Positions 33,925-43,524 of a DNA stretch of 64,000 nt are shown piece after piece. Source of the DNA: CAVSJA01 sp963728145. Lineage in GTDB: Bacteria; Bacteroidota; Bacteroidia; Chitinophagales; Chitinophagaceae. The translations under genes were made by a program, and so were the position numbers. Numbering within the stretch: position 1 is the stretch's first letter; every line of letters starts with the position of its first letter. The stretch covers positions 1 to 64,000 of the forward strand of contig CAVSJA010000009.1 in assembly GCA_963728145.1 (NCBI GenBank), read 5' to 3'. The notes beneath the pieces were generated by a model, which ran no database searches, had not been told where the DNA came from, and saw only the letters and a program-made list of their open reading frames with translations.

Positions 33925-34248
33925 CTATTTCTTTGGTTTATAATTTTTCATGATGGTTTCTAATTTATTAAATCTCTCATCCCACATTTTGCGGAATGGC
34001 TCAATAAAGTCGGCTACTTCTTTCATATTTTTTGCGTTGATGTGATAATGAACTTCTCTGCCGCTTTGCTCCTGTCTGAGTAATTCGCATTCGGTAAGTA
34101 TTGATAAGTGTTTTGAAACTGTTGGCCTGGCAGTATCAAAGTTTGCAGCTATTGCTCCGGCAGTCATGGATTGCGTTGCAAGCAACAGCAGTATCGCCCT
34201 TCTTGTCGGATCGGCGATGGCCTGGAATACGTCTCTTCTTAAATTCAT
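33925..34248 (-). CDS. ArsR family transcriptional regulator
   Basis: A 107-residue winged-helix protein. The HTH reads DPTRRAILLLLATQSMTAGA, then IAANFDTARPTVSKHLSILT, with the wing in RQEQSGREVHYHINAKNM. It lacks the ELCVCD cysteine motif, so it is not an arsenic sensor of the usual kind. It is the first gene of the operon ArsR-AHSA1-DoxX-YdeI. Two 16-bp palindromic repeats cover its promoter (34252-34293), which points to autoregulation. Confidence 0.9.
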   Translation of the reverse strand: MNLRRDVFQAIADPTRRAILLLLATQSMTAGAIAANFDTARPTVSKHLSILTECELLRQEQSGREVHYHINAKNMKEVADFIEPFRKMWDERFNKLETIMKNYKPKK

Positions 34249-34251
34249 TGT

Positions 34252-34293
34252 GTAGCTATTTGACTACAAATATATGTGTAGTTATTTGACTAC
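34252..34293 (-). promoter_or_regulatory. Promoter with two operator repeats upstream of the arsR operon
   Basis: GTAGCTATTTGACTAC (34252-34267) and GTAGTTATTTGACTAC (34278-34293) are 16-bp imperfect palindromes 26 bases apart. Between them, on the minus strand, is the -7 box TATATTTG (34267-34274), with a TTG at 34297-34299 about 22 bases upstream as a -33 element. The layout fits an ArsR dimer pair blocking its own promoter. Confidence 0.7.
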
Positions 34294-34426
34294 GCACAAT
34301 TTTTTTTGAAGTTAGGAGGGATGAAGGTCTCAAGAATTTGGTTTAGAGATATTTAGCGGATGAAAAAATTTGCGCGACGGCTTCACAAGGGGTGCACCCG
34401 AATTTTCACGGAGCCTATTCTTACGT

Positions 34427-34434
34427 TATATTTG
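34427..34434 (+). promoter_or_regulatory. Bacteroidota-type -7 box of the tRNA-Arg gene
   Basis: TATATTTG matches the TAnnTTTG consensus and lies 8 bases before the tRNA. A TTTTC at 34403-34407 is in the -33 position with a spacing of about 20. Confidence 0.6.
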
Positions 34435-34442
34435 CAACCCTC

Positions 34443-34514
34443 GGTCCCGTAGTTCAATGGATAGAATAGAAGTTTCCTAAACTTTTGATACAGGTTCGAT
34501 TCCTGTCGGGACTA
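34443..34514 (+). tRNA. tRNA-Arg (anticodon CCT)
   Basis: The sequence folds into a cloverleaf: acceptor arms GGTCCCG and CGGGACT (first pair G-T), D arm GTTC...GAAT, anticodon stem GAAGT/ACTTT with loop TTCCTAA giving anticodon CCT (reads AGG), and T arm ACAGG-TTCGATT-CCTGT. No CCA is encoded. The last bases overlap the stop codon (34512-34514) of the permease gene on the other strand. Confidence 0.93.
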
Positions 34515-36953
34515 CTCCGTTCTTAAACTTTTCACCGGGTTGGCAATCGCTGCTTTGATGGATTGAAAGCTGATGGTAAACAATGCGATCATTATCACTA
34601 ACAATCCTGATGAAACAAACAGCCACCAGCTAATTGTAATACGATAAGGGTAGTTCTGTAACCAGCTATTTGCAGCCAAATACACAAGTGGAGATGCAAC
34701 GATTAAAGCAAGCAATACCAGTTTTATAAAATCTGTCGAAAGTGTTGTAGCGATTTGTTGCACCGACGCACCGAGCACTTTGCGTATACCGATTTCTTTT
34801 GTTCTTTTTTCTGCCGATAAAACAGATAATCCAAACAAACCGATGCAGGAAATAAGTATAGTAAGTATTGCGCTGAATAAAATAATCTGTTTCCATTTTT
34901 CAACATCAGCATATTGTTTCCTGTTCTCCTCATTTTTGAACACATAAGAATAAGGGTTCATGGGGTAAAACTGATGATATGTTTTTTGTATCCATTTTAA
35001 ACTTGCAGCTGCTGTGTTGGGTTTTATCTTGATATAATAAGTTCCATATAAACCTCTCATGGAAAATAATTGCGGTGTAATTTTTTTGGTTAATGATGCA
35101 AAGTGATAATCTTTTACCACACCAATTACACGATACGTTTCATTACTGCTTCCTAAAATGTTGATGGTTTCACCAACCGGGTTTTTAAAGTTTGCAGCCT
35201 TTGCAAAACTTTCATTCACAATAATAGATTGTGTAAAATCAGAGGGGATTGCTGTTGAAAAATTCCTTCCTGCTACTAATGGAATTTTTAATAAAGACAA
35301 ATAATTTTCGTCAACAGTTTCATCAGTAAAGTATACGGTAGAACCAACCGCATTTTTTGTACCAGTGCCCCGTTGGCCAGCATTCTTTACACTAACGCCG
35401 GCAATATTTGGGTTCTTGAGCAATTCATTTTTAAAAACATCAGCATCGGTATAGTGTAGATTGCTTTTATTTACGATTACAAGATTATTGTCATCATATC
35501 CCAAATTTGTTTTGGTTAAAAAATTAAACTGGGAATAAACAATAAATGTGGCAATAATTAAAAACGATGCCAGTGCAAATTGCAATACTACCAACGATTT
35601 TTGCAGGTAATTTTTCCCTGCAATCTGGAAACGGCTATATAAAGTTTGTACAGGCTTGTAACCGGATAAAACCAGTGCAGGATAAAAGCCAGCCAGCAAG
35701 CCTGTAATAATATACAAGGCAATATAACCTGCGATTAATTTTGCATCGAACAAATAAGAAATTGCCAATGCTTTATTGGCCAACTCATTAAACAAGGGCA
35801 ATAAAAATATTACCAGTGCAATAGCTAATAAGAAAGCAACAGTGCAGAGAAAAAACGATTCGCCAAGAAACTGAAATACCAGCTGTTTTCTGGTGCTGCC
35901 CATCACTTTGCGAATGCCGATTTCTTTTGCACGCTTAACAGCCCGTGCAATAGTGAGGTTAACAAAATTGATGCAGGCAATCAGCAACACAAACAATGCA
36001 ATGCCCGAAAGTAACCAAGAATACATCGGGTTGCTTGCGTTGGTGAGACCATTATTTGCAGGCAGCTCCGTGTTCAAATGCATATCAAGATACGGTTGCA
36101 AAAAATAGGTGCCCATAGGAATATCATCAGGATTCCCACCATCATTTTTCAGCATTTCATAAAAAGTCTGTTTCGCATCTGCAACATAAAAACTTTGCAT
36201 TTGTTTTTCCACTGTTTGCAGGTTTGCTTTTTCATCCAATACTACAAAAGTGCTCAGGAAAGAATTGAACCAGTTGTGGGTGTCCTTTGCATCAGCGCCA
36301 GACACTTTGAAAGGCAGCAGCACATCAAATTGTAGAGAGGAATTTTGCGGGCAACGTTTTGCAACAGCCGTTACTTTGTAGGGAACAAAGCTTGTATCTT
36401 CTTTTACCATCATTATTTTGCCTACAGCATCAGCTGTAGCATGCACAGCATCCTGTGGAAAATATTTTTTTGCAGCATCTTCGCTTAATACAATTGAATG
36501 TGGTTCTGTTAAACAGGTTTCAGGGTTTCCTGATAATAAAGGGAATGTAAATACAGAAAAGAAATTTGAGTCAACATGTAACACGCCATCCTGCTCCTGC
36601 ACTGTCGTTCCATTTTTTATGTTTTCAGAACTGCCCTGCACGCGAACAAACGATTTTATTCCGGGAACATTTTGCATAAACCTCGGCCCTTGTAAAAAAC
36701 CTGTACTGCCATTATAGTTGCTTTTTGTTTTCCTGGCAATACGGTAAATGCTGTCTGCATTTTTATGAAATCTGTCAAAGCTCACTTCATCTTTTACATA
36801 CAGCATAATAAGCACGGCGCAAGCCAGGCCAGTACATAAACCTGCAATGTTGATCAATGAATAAACCTTGTTTCTTGCAAGATTTCTGAATGTGGTTTTA
36901 AAATGAGTTTTAAACATATAATGGCTGTTTGAACGCAATATATCAGGATTCAT
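34512..36953 (-). CDS. ABC transporter permease, MacB/FtsX-type with two permease modules
   Basis: An 813-residue inner-membrane protein. It has an N-terminal segment (VYSLINIAGLCTGLACAVLI), a MacB-like periplasmic domain, an FtsX block (PMYSWLLSGIALFVLLIACI, with RAVKRAKEIGIRKVMGSTRK), a second periplasmic domain after ALASFLIIATFIVYSQ, and a C-terminal FtsX block (ILFSAILTILISCIGLFGLS, ending NPVKSLRTE). This two-module permease without an adjacent ATPase gene is common in Bacteroidota and is linked to export of peptides or antimicrobials or to envelope stress. ATG at 36917 (MFKTHFKTTFRNLARNK) is an equally good start. Its stop codon lies inside the tRNA-Arg gene. Confidence 0.88.
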   Translation of the reverse strand: MNPDILRSNSHYMFKTHFKTTFRNLARNKVYSLINIAGLCTGLACAVLIMLYVKDEVSFDRFHKNADSIYRIARKTKSNYNGSTGFLQGPRFMQNVPGIKSFVRVQGSSENIKNGTTVQEQDGVLHVDSNFFSVFTFPLLSGNPETCLTEPHSIVLSEDAAKKYFPQDAVHATADAVGKIMMVKEDTSFVPYKVTAVAKRCPQNSSLQFDVLLPFKVSGADAKDTHNWFNSFLSTFVVLDEKANLQTVEKQMQSFYVADAKQTFYEMLKNDGGNPDDIPMGTYFLQPYLDMHLNTELPANNGLTNASNPMYSWLLSGIALFVLLIACINFVNLTIARAVKRAKEIGIRKVMGSTRKQLVFQFLGESFFLCTVAFLLAIALVIFLLPLFNELANKALAISYLFDAKLIAGYIALYIITGLLAGFYPALVLSGYKPVQTLYSRFQIAGKNYLQKSLVVLQFALASFLIIATFIVYSQFNFLTKTNLGYDDNNLVIVNKSNLHYTDADVFKNELLKNPNIAGVSVKNAGQRGTGTKNAVGSTVYFTDETVDENYLSLLKIPLVAGRNFSTAIPSDFTQSIIVNESFAKAANFKNPVGETINILGSSNETYRVIGVVKDYHFASLTKKITPQLFSMRGLYGTYYIKIKPNTAAASLKWIQKTYHQFYPMNPYSYVFKNEENRKQYADVEKWKQIILFSAILTILISCIGLFGLSVLSAEKRTKEIGIRKVLGASVQQIATTLSTDFIKLVLLALIVASPLVYLAANSWLQNYPYRITISWWLFVSSGLLVIMIALFTISFQSIKAAIANPVKSLRTE

Positions 36954-37286
36954 GTAAACTAAAGCCTTAATCGTTGTTCCAAATTACGCCCTTGAGAAAT
37001 AATATTTAACCATTGTGATAAATTATTCGAGTAGACAAATCGGATAGCATTTAGCGTTTCCGAAATGTTTTACGGAAATCGACTAAGTCTTTGACAAATA
37101 AGGCCCTATTTCAGCCCTGTCGGAACTACCACTTCCACTTATCATATTGCCCTTTTACAATTCCACATTCGCTTACTCGAGCTCAGATTCCAAGTACAGT
37201 CCACCCATTTGAGCGTTCAAACTTTTAATGCACGGCTTAACTTTCGTTCTATTGCCCTGAGCTTCTCATCTGAATAAATTTATCCA
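36954..37286. other. Intergenic region without recognised features
   Basis: About 330 bases between the divergently transcribed permease and DUF6683-like genes. I see no repeats or clear promoter motif. Confidence 0.5.
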
Positions 37287-38009
37287 ATGAAAACACTAAA
37301 ACTTTATTCTGCCATAATAATATTTATGTCTTCTCAACAGTCCTTCGCTCAGTTGTCAAATTTTTATAGTAGTCCCGGCTATTCGAATTTCGTAAATACC
37401 ATGCTTTCCAATAGTATCTGGAAATCATCAATGGAAAACTATACAAAGCAAGACAAAACAGGTTCAGGTGTTTCCAAATCAGGTTCCTCCAGTCAAACTT
37501 CACCCGAAGAAATTCCGGCTTACCGGAGATATCCTGCGGTTCAATTCAAATCAACCGGAACAAGGCTGACACTGCAGGAATATCTTGATGCCGTGCAAAT
37601 CAGTGCAGAGGACAAAGCGGAATTAAAGGAATTGATTCTGAAAATTTTCAAGGAATACGAGACTGAAGCTGCCGCAAAAGGGTATCCGAATGATTGGGCT
37701 TTAGCCTATGTTTCTTTCGTTGGTCTCAACAGCCACATTTATTACGGCAAAACGGAGAAACCGATTATTCCTTTTGAACAAAATTTGGGATTGCGGGATG
37801 TAGTAGCCGAACAAGCTACTGATAATGGCATTTTCAATAATGTGACGGATAAAGAAAAACAAGAACTATACGAACTCATGATTTTGCTTGGCGGGCTTAC
37901 TTACCATTTCTATGAAAAAGCCCTTAAGGAAAATAACGTTCAAGAGTTGGAAAATTGTAAACTCTCCGCGGCACAAAATTTAAAACTCATAGGCATAAAG
38001 CCACAATGA
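37287..38009 (+). CDS. Secreted DUF6683-like protein
   Basis: A 240-residue protein with a signal peptide (LYSAIIIFMSSQQSFA). Residues about 75-105 (AYRRYPAVQFKSTGTRLTLQ, then EYLDAVQ) and the later helical region (ELYELMILLGGLTYHFYEKA) resemble the DUF6683 family of bacterial secreted proteins; I am not certain of the family. A Ser/Gly/Thr-rich linker lies before the domain. Function unknown. Confidence 0.6.
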   Translation: MKTLKLYSAIIIFMSSQQSFAQLSNFYSSPGYSNFVNTMLSNSIWKSSMENYTKQDKTGSGVSKSGSSSQTSPEEIPAYRRYPAVQFKSTGTRLTLQEYLDAVQISAEDKAELKELILKIFKEYETEAAAKGYPNDWALAYVSFVGLNSHIYYGKTEKPIIPFEQNLGLRDVVAEQATDNGIFNNVTDKEKQELYELMILLGGLTYHFYEKALKENNVQELENCKLSAAQNLKLIGIKPQ

Positions 38010-38057
38010 AACGACCTCATTGCCGGTAATACTTACTCCAGAACAGATTCACGCTTC

Positions 38058-38993
38058 TCAAAATGTAGGTGGCTTTGCATTGAGATCTGAATCCAGGAAA
38101 TCAGTGATCATCGGTATCAGCCAGTCTGTTCGCAGCATCATACCAATATGTGTAGTACCTGGGATAATAGCCAGCCGGGAATTAGGTAGGCTAGATAATA
38201 AATCGCCCATTTTTCCGCCACCTTTTGCACGAAATAACTCCAATGCATGCTCATATCGTACACCATCCGCATCCCCAATGGCCATGAATATCGGAGCCTG
38301 TATTTTTTTTACATCCTTTGACCAATCATATTTCTTTGTGTCGATACTCATAACCTTTTTCACAAACTCTGAAAACTTTGCAGGATCATGCCCAAAACTG
38401 TCGTATTGCTTTTGTACGGGTGTGCCTTTAAACATATCTGCGTTGAAAGTGGGCCACATGGCTTCTACTTCGGGCCACCATCCGTCATGAGCATAGGTAC
38501 CTGACAACACCACTAACCTGCGTAATTGCTCAGGGTGACGCACTGCAAACTGAAAAGCTATTCCACCTCCCATGCTATATCCAAGTATATCTGCACTATC
38601 TATTTTGAGATGTTTGAGCAGGCCGGATACATCATCTGCCATTCCTTCGTAACTAAATTCGCGGGATATATCCATTGTGCGTCCGTGTGCCTGCATTTCG
38701 GCTACGATTACTTTCCGGTCTTTGACCAGCAGAGGTATAATTTGCGACCAATTCAAAGGTATATTCATAAAAGACCCATGCAGCAGTACGATCGGTTTAC
38801 CCTTGCCATAGACCTCATAGTACATTTTTAGCCCGTTTACATCTACATAGCCGGTATCAGTCGGCTTTACATTTTGGTTGGCAACGCTGTCTTTTGACGC
38901 ATTTGTTGAATGGTTTTCGTCTTGTCGAGATTGGCAGGATGACATCCCGAAAACAATTGCAATCCAGAGACCAGTTATGATTTGATTGTTCAT
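38058..38993 (-). CDS. Lipoprotein alpha/beta hydrolase
   Basis: From ATG at 38991-38993 the 311-residue product has a lipobox (VFGMSSC, Cys20), so it is membrane-anchored. The hydrolase core shows HGSFMN (oxyanion loop), GYSMGGG with the nucleophile Ser, an acid in AIGDADG, and the His of IPGTTHIGM. The most similar families are dienelactone- or epoxide-hydrolase-like enzymes with the catalytic residues complete. A longer frame starting at 39017 is possible. Convergent to the upstream DUF6683-like gene. Confidence 0.85.
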   Translation of the reverse strand: MNNQIITGLWIAIVFGMSSCQSRQDENHSTNASKDSVANQNVKPTDTGYVDVNGLKMYYEVYGKGKPIVLLHGSFMNIPLNWSQIIPLLVKDRKVIVAEMQAHGRTMDISREFSYEGMADDVSGLLKHLKIDSADILGYSMGGGIAFQFAVRHPEQLRRLVVLSGTYAHDGWWPEVEAMWPTFNADMFKGTPVQKQYDSFGHDPAKFSEFVKKVMSIDTKKYDWSKDVKKIQAPIFMAIGDADGVRYEHALELFRAKGGGKMGDLLSSLPNSRLAIIPGTTHIGMMLRTDWLIPMITDFLDSDLNAKPPTF

Positions 38994-39268
38994 ATCGTAT
39001 CGCTTTTTATCATACAAAGGTCGACAACAATCCCATGCCGTTTACTGTGTGTATGCGACAATTACAGGGGTAAAAGCGACAATAAGATTGCGTTGTTGTT
39101 TGAACAGGAGATTGAAGCATACGCTCAAGCGAAGAATTTATCTATCTCATCGGCTTCCTAACCTACCAATTCAAATCTCAAATGTCTTTTTAGACCAATT
39201 TTTTGTCATTATTGACAAAGAAGATAGCTGCTTACGACTTGTAGTTTTGTTTTATTAAATCAAGCAAA

Positions 39269-40117
39269 ATGTTTTTGAAATTAATTCTACCTGGCATCGC
39301 AATAGCACTTGTGACTGTACATGCAAATTCACAAACCGCAAAAACTACATATATGACAAATAAAGAAAAAGCGACAGCTATCAATCAGTTAGTTCAGGCA
39401 GGTGATACCACCGCCATTGGTACTCTGGTAAAGGAAACCTATATCCAACATACGCCCGGCATCCCGGACGGACGGGAAGGTTTAGTTGGACTAATTACAA
39501 AAATCAAAAACAAAGAAATCCCCGCACCAAAGATCACCAATGTGAGAATATTTGAAGAAGGGGAATTCGTGGTGTTGCATCATGATGTAAACTGGCCCAA
39601 CCGAAAGGCAATGTTCGAAATCTTCCGATTCGAGGAAGGTTTGGCAGCAGAACATTGGAGCGGCATAATGGACCATCCGGCTACAACTGTAAACGGCCAT
39701 AGTATGCTCGATGGCTCCACTGAAGTTTTGGACAAAGCAAACACGAAAAAAAATAAGGAATTTGTAAAAGAGTTTGTCGAAACGGTTCTTATTAAAGGGA
39801 AGTTTGAAAAATTACCAGACTATTACCATACTGATATTATTCAACACAACCCATTTATTGATAATACAATCCCGGGTTTGTTAAACGGGGTTAAGGAACT
39901 TCAAAAGAAAGGCATCGCTATTGAGATAGAAAAAATAGTTAAGGTTCTTGGGGAGGGTAATTTTGTATTGGTCTGCTCTGAAGGGAAATTTGCAGGCAAA
40001 CCAACGGCATTTTTTGATTTATTCAGAACTGAAAGAGGGAAGATAATGGAACATTGGGACGTCTTGCAAGAGTTGCCGGCGCATGATAAAATGGTTCACC
40101 CAAACGGGTTTTTTTAA
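39269..40117 (+). CDS. Secreted protein with two NTF2/SnoaL-like domains
   Basis: A 282-residue protein with a signal peptide (LKLILPGIAIALVTVHANSQ). The first NTF2-like domain spans about 30-145 (DTTAIGTLVKETYIQHTPGI; FEIFRFEEGLAAEHWSGIMD), the second about 155-280 (EFVETVLIKGKFEKLPDYYH; FFDLFRTERGKIMEHWDVLQ). Both end in the E-H-W pattern typical of SnoaL-like predicted ester cyclases. The domain duplication is internal. A TAGTTTTG -7-like box lies at 39242-39249. Reaction unknown. Confidence 0.8.
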   Translation: MFLKLILPGIAIALVTVHANSQTAKTTYMTNKEKATAINQLVQAGDTTAIGTLVKETYIQHTPGIPDGREGLVGLITKIKNKEIPAPKITNVRIFEEGEFVVLHHDVNWPNRKAMFEIFRFEEGLAAEHWSGIMDHPATTVNGHSMLDGSTEVLDKANTKKNKEFVKEFVETVLIKGKFEKLPDYYHTDIIQHNPFIDNTIPGLLNGVKELQKKGIAIEIEKIVKVLGEGNFVLVCSEGKFAGKPTAFFDLFRTERGKIMEHWDVLQELPAHDKMVHPNGFF

Positions 40118-40294
40118 AGCTTCTTTATTACAGGAAAAGAAAAAAAGGATTTAGTTGGTATTTTTCAAAACATATTCAAACAAGTAACTGTTGAATCCGA
40201 AATAAAATAGACAACATGGGGGAGTCCATTTCAATTTTTATTGACTCCTCCTTTTTTAATACCTGGAAAGCAGGTTGGGTCTTAAATAGTTTGC

Positions 40295-41278
40295 ATGAAA
40301 ACAAAGCATTTTGGAATTGTAATCTATGAGAACTGCACTCCTTCCATGGTGGCAGGAGTAATAGATATCCTGGCATTAGCGAACAACCTGTCAATGGCTT
40401 CAAATGGCAAAGAACTATTTAAGCTTAATACCATTAGTGTATCCAGATCTCCCGTAAATGGCTTTAGTCATTTTCCCATCTATGCCAGTCAGACTATAAA
40501 ATCAAAAATTAAATACGATATCCTTTATATCCCGGGATTTATTGGCGACGCAGATGATATCCTTAATGAAAATAAATTATTGATAAAATGGATTACAAAA
40601 CAGGGTTTAAAAAATAAGACAATACTATCGGCCGCCTGTAATGGAAATTTTCTACTTGCTGAAACTGGGTTACTGGAAAATAAAAGGGCTACAACTCATT
40701 GGAGTTTAGTAACCAATTTCAGGAAACGATTTGTGCATACGGAACTACAACCGGAAAGAATAATTGTTGATGAAGGAAATATCATTTCGGCAGCCGGAGT
40801 TACTTCTTATTTCAACCTTGCCCTGCATATAATTCAGCGATTTGGTTCAATAGACTTGTCCCTGAATTGCGCAAAGGTTTTCTTAGTGGATTCAGGAAGG
40901 AAAATTCAAACACCTTACCAGATGTATCAACTTCCCAGGAATCATGGAGATGTGGAAATTGATAAAGTTCAAAATTGGTTAGAATCAAATTTTGATGAGG
41001 CGGTTAGTCTTGATATGCTTACAAAGATTGGCAACATTGGGAAAAAGACTTTATTAAGAAGGTTTAAAAAAGCTACCGGAGAAACACCACTGGTATACCT
41101 GCAAAAATTACGAATTGAAAACGCAAAAAGATTATTAGAATCTAAAAACCTCTCATTCTCCGAAATCACCTGGGAAGTGGGGTATAGCGATGTAAGTTCC
41201 TTTCATAGGGCATTTAAGGCTGAAACAGGCTTAACACCTGTCGAGTACAAGACAAAATTTTCACTGATAAACGATTAA
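40295..41278 (+). CDS. GlxA-type AraC regulator with DJ-1/PfpI domain
   Basis: A 327-residue protein: residues 1-190 are a DJ-1/PfpI-like domain (FGIVIYENCTPSMVAGVIDI; ILYIPGFIGD; and the nucleophile-elbow region LSAACNGNFLLAETGLL). Residues about 220-325 hold two AraC HTH motifs (LDMLTKIGNIGKKTLLRRFK and SFSEITWEVGYSDVSSFHRA). This is the GlxA architecture of amidase-like transcriptional regulators. The neighbouring NTF2-like gene 177 bases upstream is a possible target, but nothing proves it. Confidence 0.9.
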   Translation: MKTKHFGIVIYENCTPSMVAGVIDILALANNLSMASNGKELFKLNTISVSRSPVNGFSHFPIYASQTIKSKIKYDILYIPGFIGDADDILNENKLLIKWITKQGLKNKTILSAACNGNFLLAETGLLENKRATTHWSLVTNFRKRFVHTELQPERIIVDEGNIISAAGVTSYFNLALHIIQRFGSIDLSLNCAKVFLVDSGRKIQTPYQMYQLPRNHGDVEIDKVQNWLESNFDEAVSLDMLTKIGNIGKKTLLRRFKKATGETPLVYLQKLRIENAKRLLESKNLSFSEITWEVGYSDVSSFHRAFKAETGLTPVEYKTKFSLIND

Positions 41279-41732
41279 TTGGATCTTCAATAAAGCTGTG
41301 GCCTGGAAACCTGATTCTTTATTTATGCGATCTACATTGAGGTAACGAATTCTAAGATGAGATTTTAGCATTCATTAACGAAAGAGATTTTGGGGTAGAT
41401 GCTCCGCATATCCGATCTTGTTTATTTAAGTTATTATCGTTAAAGCTTCAGTAATCTTGCTCGAAAATGTACAGATTGAGTCGGTTGGGCAGATATTCAC
41501 AGTTAATTTGTCCAAATCTCGAAATAACTTCATATCTTATGCTGTTACAAGTTCAGTTGTTGCAGTTCATTGAGTACCGGATTTGCAAATTGCCAATACC
41601 AAATTAATGGATGAAAGCCGTGGGATATAGGACTCATTCATCATGATATGTGATAGGGGATGATAATTTTTTTGGTGATTTTTTCAAGCTCTGCTATTAA
41701 CGAACGGATTATCCATCTATTCTTTTAAACTA
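41279..41732. other. Intergenic region without recognised features
   Basis: About 450 AT-rich bases before the radical SAM gene. I see no repeat family or RNA; it may hold the promoter and leader of that gene. Confidence 0.5.
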
Positions 41733-43313
41733 ATGAAGAAATTAACTATTGGCATTGTTGATCTGGTCAGCAAAGGCCCAAACAGTTCCTTATGGTCTCG
41801 CATTATGCATGCAAATTTGGCGAGTATCATGCCCCAGGTAGTTGCTACCTGGTGTGAACAGGAGGGTCATGATGTTAAACTGATCTGCTATACTGGTCTT
41901 GAAAAACTCGACCAGGAATTGCCTCAGGGTGTTGATCTTGTCTTTATTTGTTCCTTCTCACAGGCTGCTCTGCTTTCTTATGCGTTGAGCAATTATTTCA
42001 GAAGTAAGGGTGCTGTAACTGCGCTCGGAGGTCCGCATGCGCGATGTTATCCGGAAGACGCTGCGAAGTATTTCGATTATGTATTGGGGTTTACCAACCA
42101 ATCAATCATCAATGATATACTTGCCGATTGCACGGCACATCGCCCTCTGGGAGTTCATCTTTCTGCAACAAAACAACCGTCTCATTTTCCCGGTGTGAAA
42201 GAGCGCTGGAAGTTTGTTGAACCAACAGTTAAGAAGGCGCCGTTTATAAAAATTATTCCAATGCTTGGCAGTTTAGGCTGCCCCTATACCTGTTCTTTCT
42301 GTATCGATTCAACCGTGCCCTACCAGCAACTTAGTTTCGACGTGATGAAAGAAGATCTCCAATTCGTACAAACGAAATTTAAAAAACCGCTGGTAGCATG
42401 GCATGATCCAAACTTCGGGATACGATTTAAGGAGAATATGGAAGCAATTTCCTCTGCTGTACGGCCCGGCTCATTTTCTTTTATTGCCGAAAGCAGCCTC
42501 TCCATTCTTAGTGAAGATCATATCAAGGTAATGAAGGAAAATGGCTTTAATGCCGTTCTTCCCGGTATTGAATCCTGGTATGATATGGGTAACAAATCAA
42601 AATCAGCCCATCTTAATGCCGAACAAAAATTGACCCAGGTATCTGAACAGGTCAACATGATCCTTGAACATGTGCCTTACATTCAAACAAATTTTGTTTT
42701 GGGCCTTGATAGCGATTCGGGTAGTGAACCTTTCGAATTAACCAAACGCTTTATTGATAAATCGCCCGGTGCTTTCCCGGGCTATTCTCTTTTAACATCA
42801 TTTGGAGAAGCAGCGCCGCTGAACCTGGAATATCAACGAGCAAATCGCGTACTTCCCTTCCCATTTCATTTTTTGAATAACCACCTTGCGATGAATCTGA
42901 AGCCAAAGAATTACGAATGGGTGGATTTTTATGATAAGGTAATTGATCTGACAGAATATTCGTTCTCTAAGAGAGCGATTTACAGACGTTTTAATGCATC
43001 TTCCCATTTTACTACAAAATGGATGAATTTCATGCGTGCTATTTCATCGGAAGGTTATGGACGGATTCGTTTTTACAAGAAGGTTAGAAAAAATCTCATT
43101 GAGGATCGTATGTTCCGCGCATTTTTTGAGGGGGAATCAAAACAATTGCCAGAATTCTATAAGAACATTATTAAAAAAGATCTCGGAATATGGTGGCAAT
43201 GGTTACCTGAAGGAGCAATAGAACATGATGAGAATGCCTACCTGCGCAAAAAACGCGATGAACCCATGGTAAAATCAAGAGCCGGAAAATTGGACCTCTC
43301 TAAACTCTCATAA
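41733..43313 (+). CDS. B12-binding radical SAM protein
   Basis: A 526-residue protein: an N-terminal B12-binding-like Rossmann domain (VDLVFICSFSQAALLSYALS, then GAVTALGGPHARCYPEDAA), then a radical SAM core with the iron-sulfur signature CPYTCSFC near residues 183-190. The later region contains GIESWYDMGNKS and the partner-strand motif QTNFVLGLDSD. Members use a 4Fe-4S cluster and S-adenosylmethionine, often with cobalamin, to modify hydrocarbons, lipids or peptides. No substrate can be inferred; no pathway genes adjoin. Confidence 0.88.
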   Translation: MKKLTIGIVDLVSKGPNSSLWSRIMHANLASIMPQVVATWCEQEGHDVKLICYTGLEKLDQELPQGVDLVFICSFSQAALLSYALSNYFRSKGAVTALGGPHARCYPEDAAKYFDYVLGFTNQSIINDILADCTAHRPLGVHLSATKQPSHFPGVKERWKFVEPTVKKAPFIKIIPMLGSLGCPYTCSFCIDSTVPYQQLSFDVMKEDLQFVQTKFKKPLVAWHDPNFGIRFKENMEAISSAVRPGSFSFIAESSLSILSEDHIKVMKENGFNAVLPGIESWYDMGNKSKSAHLNAEQKLTQVSEQVNMILEHVPYIQTNFVLGLDSDSGSEPFELTKRFIDKSPGAFPGYSLLTSFGEAAPLNLEYQRANRVLPFPFHFLNNHLAMNLKPKNYEWVDFYDKVIDLTEYSFSKRAIYRRFNASSHFTTKWMNFMRAISSEGYGRIRFYKKVRKNLIEDRMFRAFFEGESKQLPEFYKNIIKKDLGIWWQWLPEGAIEHDENAYLRKKRDEPMVKSRAGKLDLSKLS

Positions 43314-43524
43314 TAAGGAAGCAACTCTTACTGATTCCTTCAAGGGTGAAATAGCCTTAGCAGCTCGCTGAATTTAATGAACTCATGGTAAATCAAGAGC
43401 ATCGCTAAATACAGAGCGGGGCTGTATTAAATTATTTTGTTCGCTTGATTCATGAAAGCAATTTGAATCGCTTTCGTTTCTTGTTTCCTATTGAATCAAT
43501 AGCAACCTGATTCACGACGATGTT

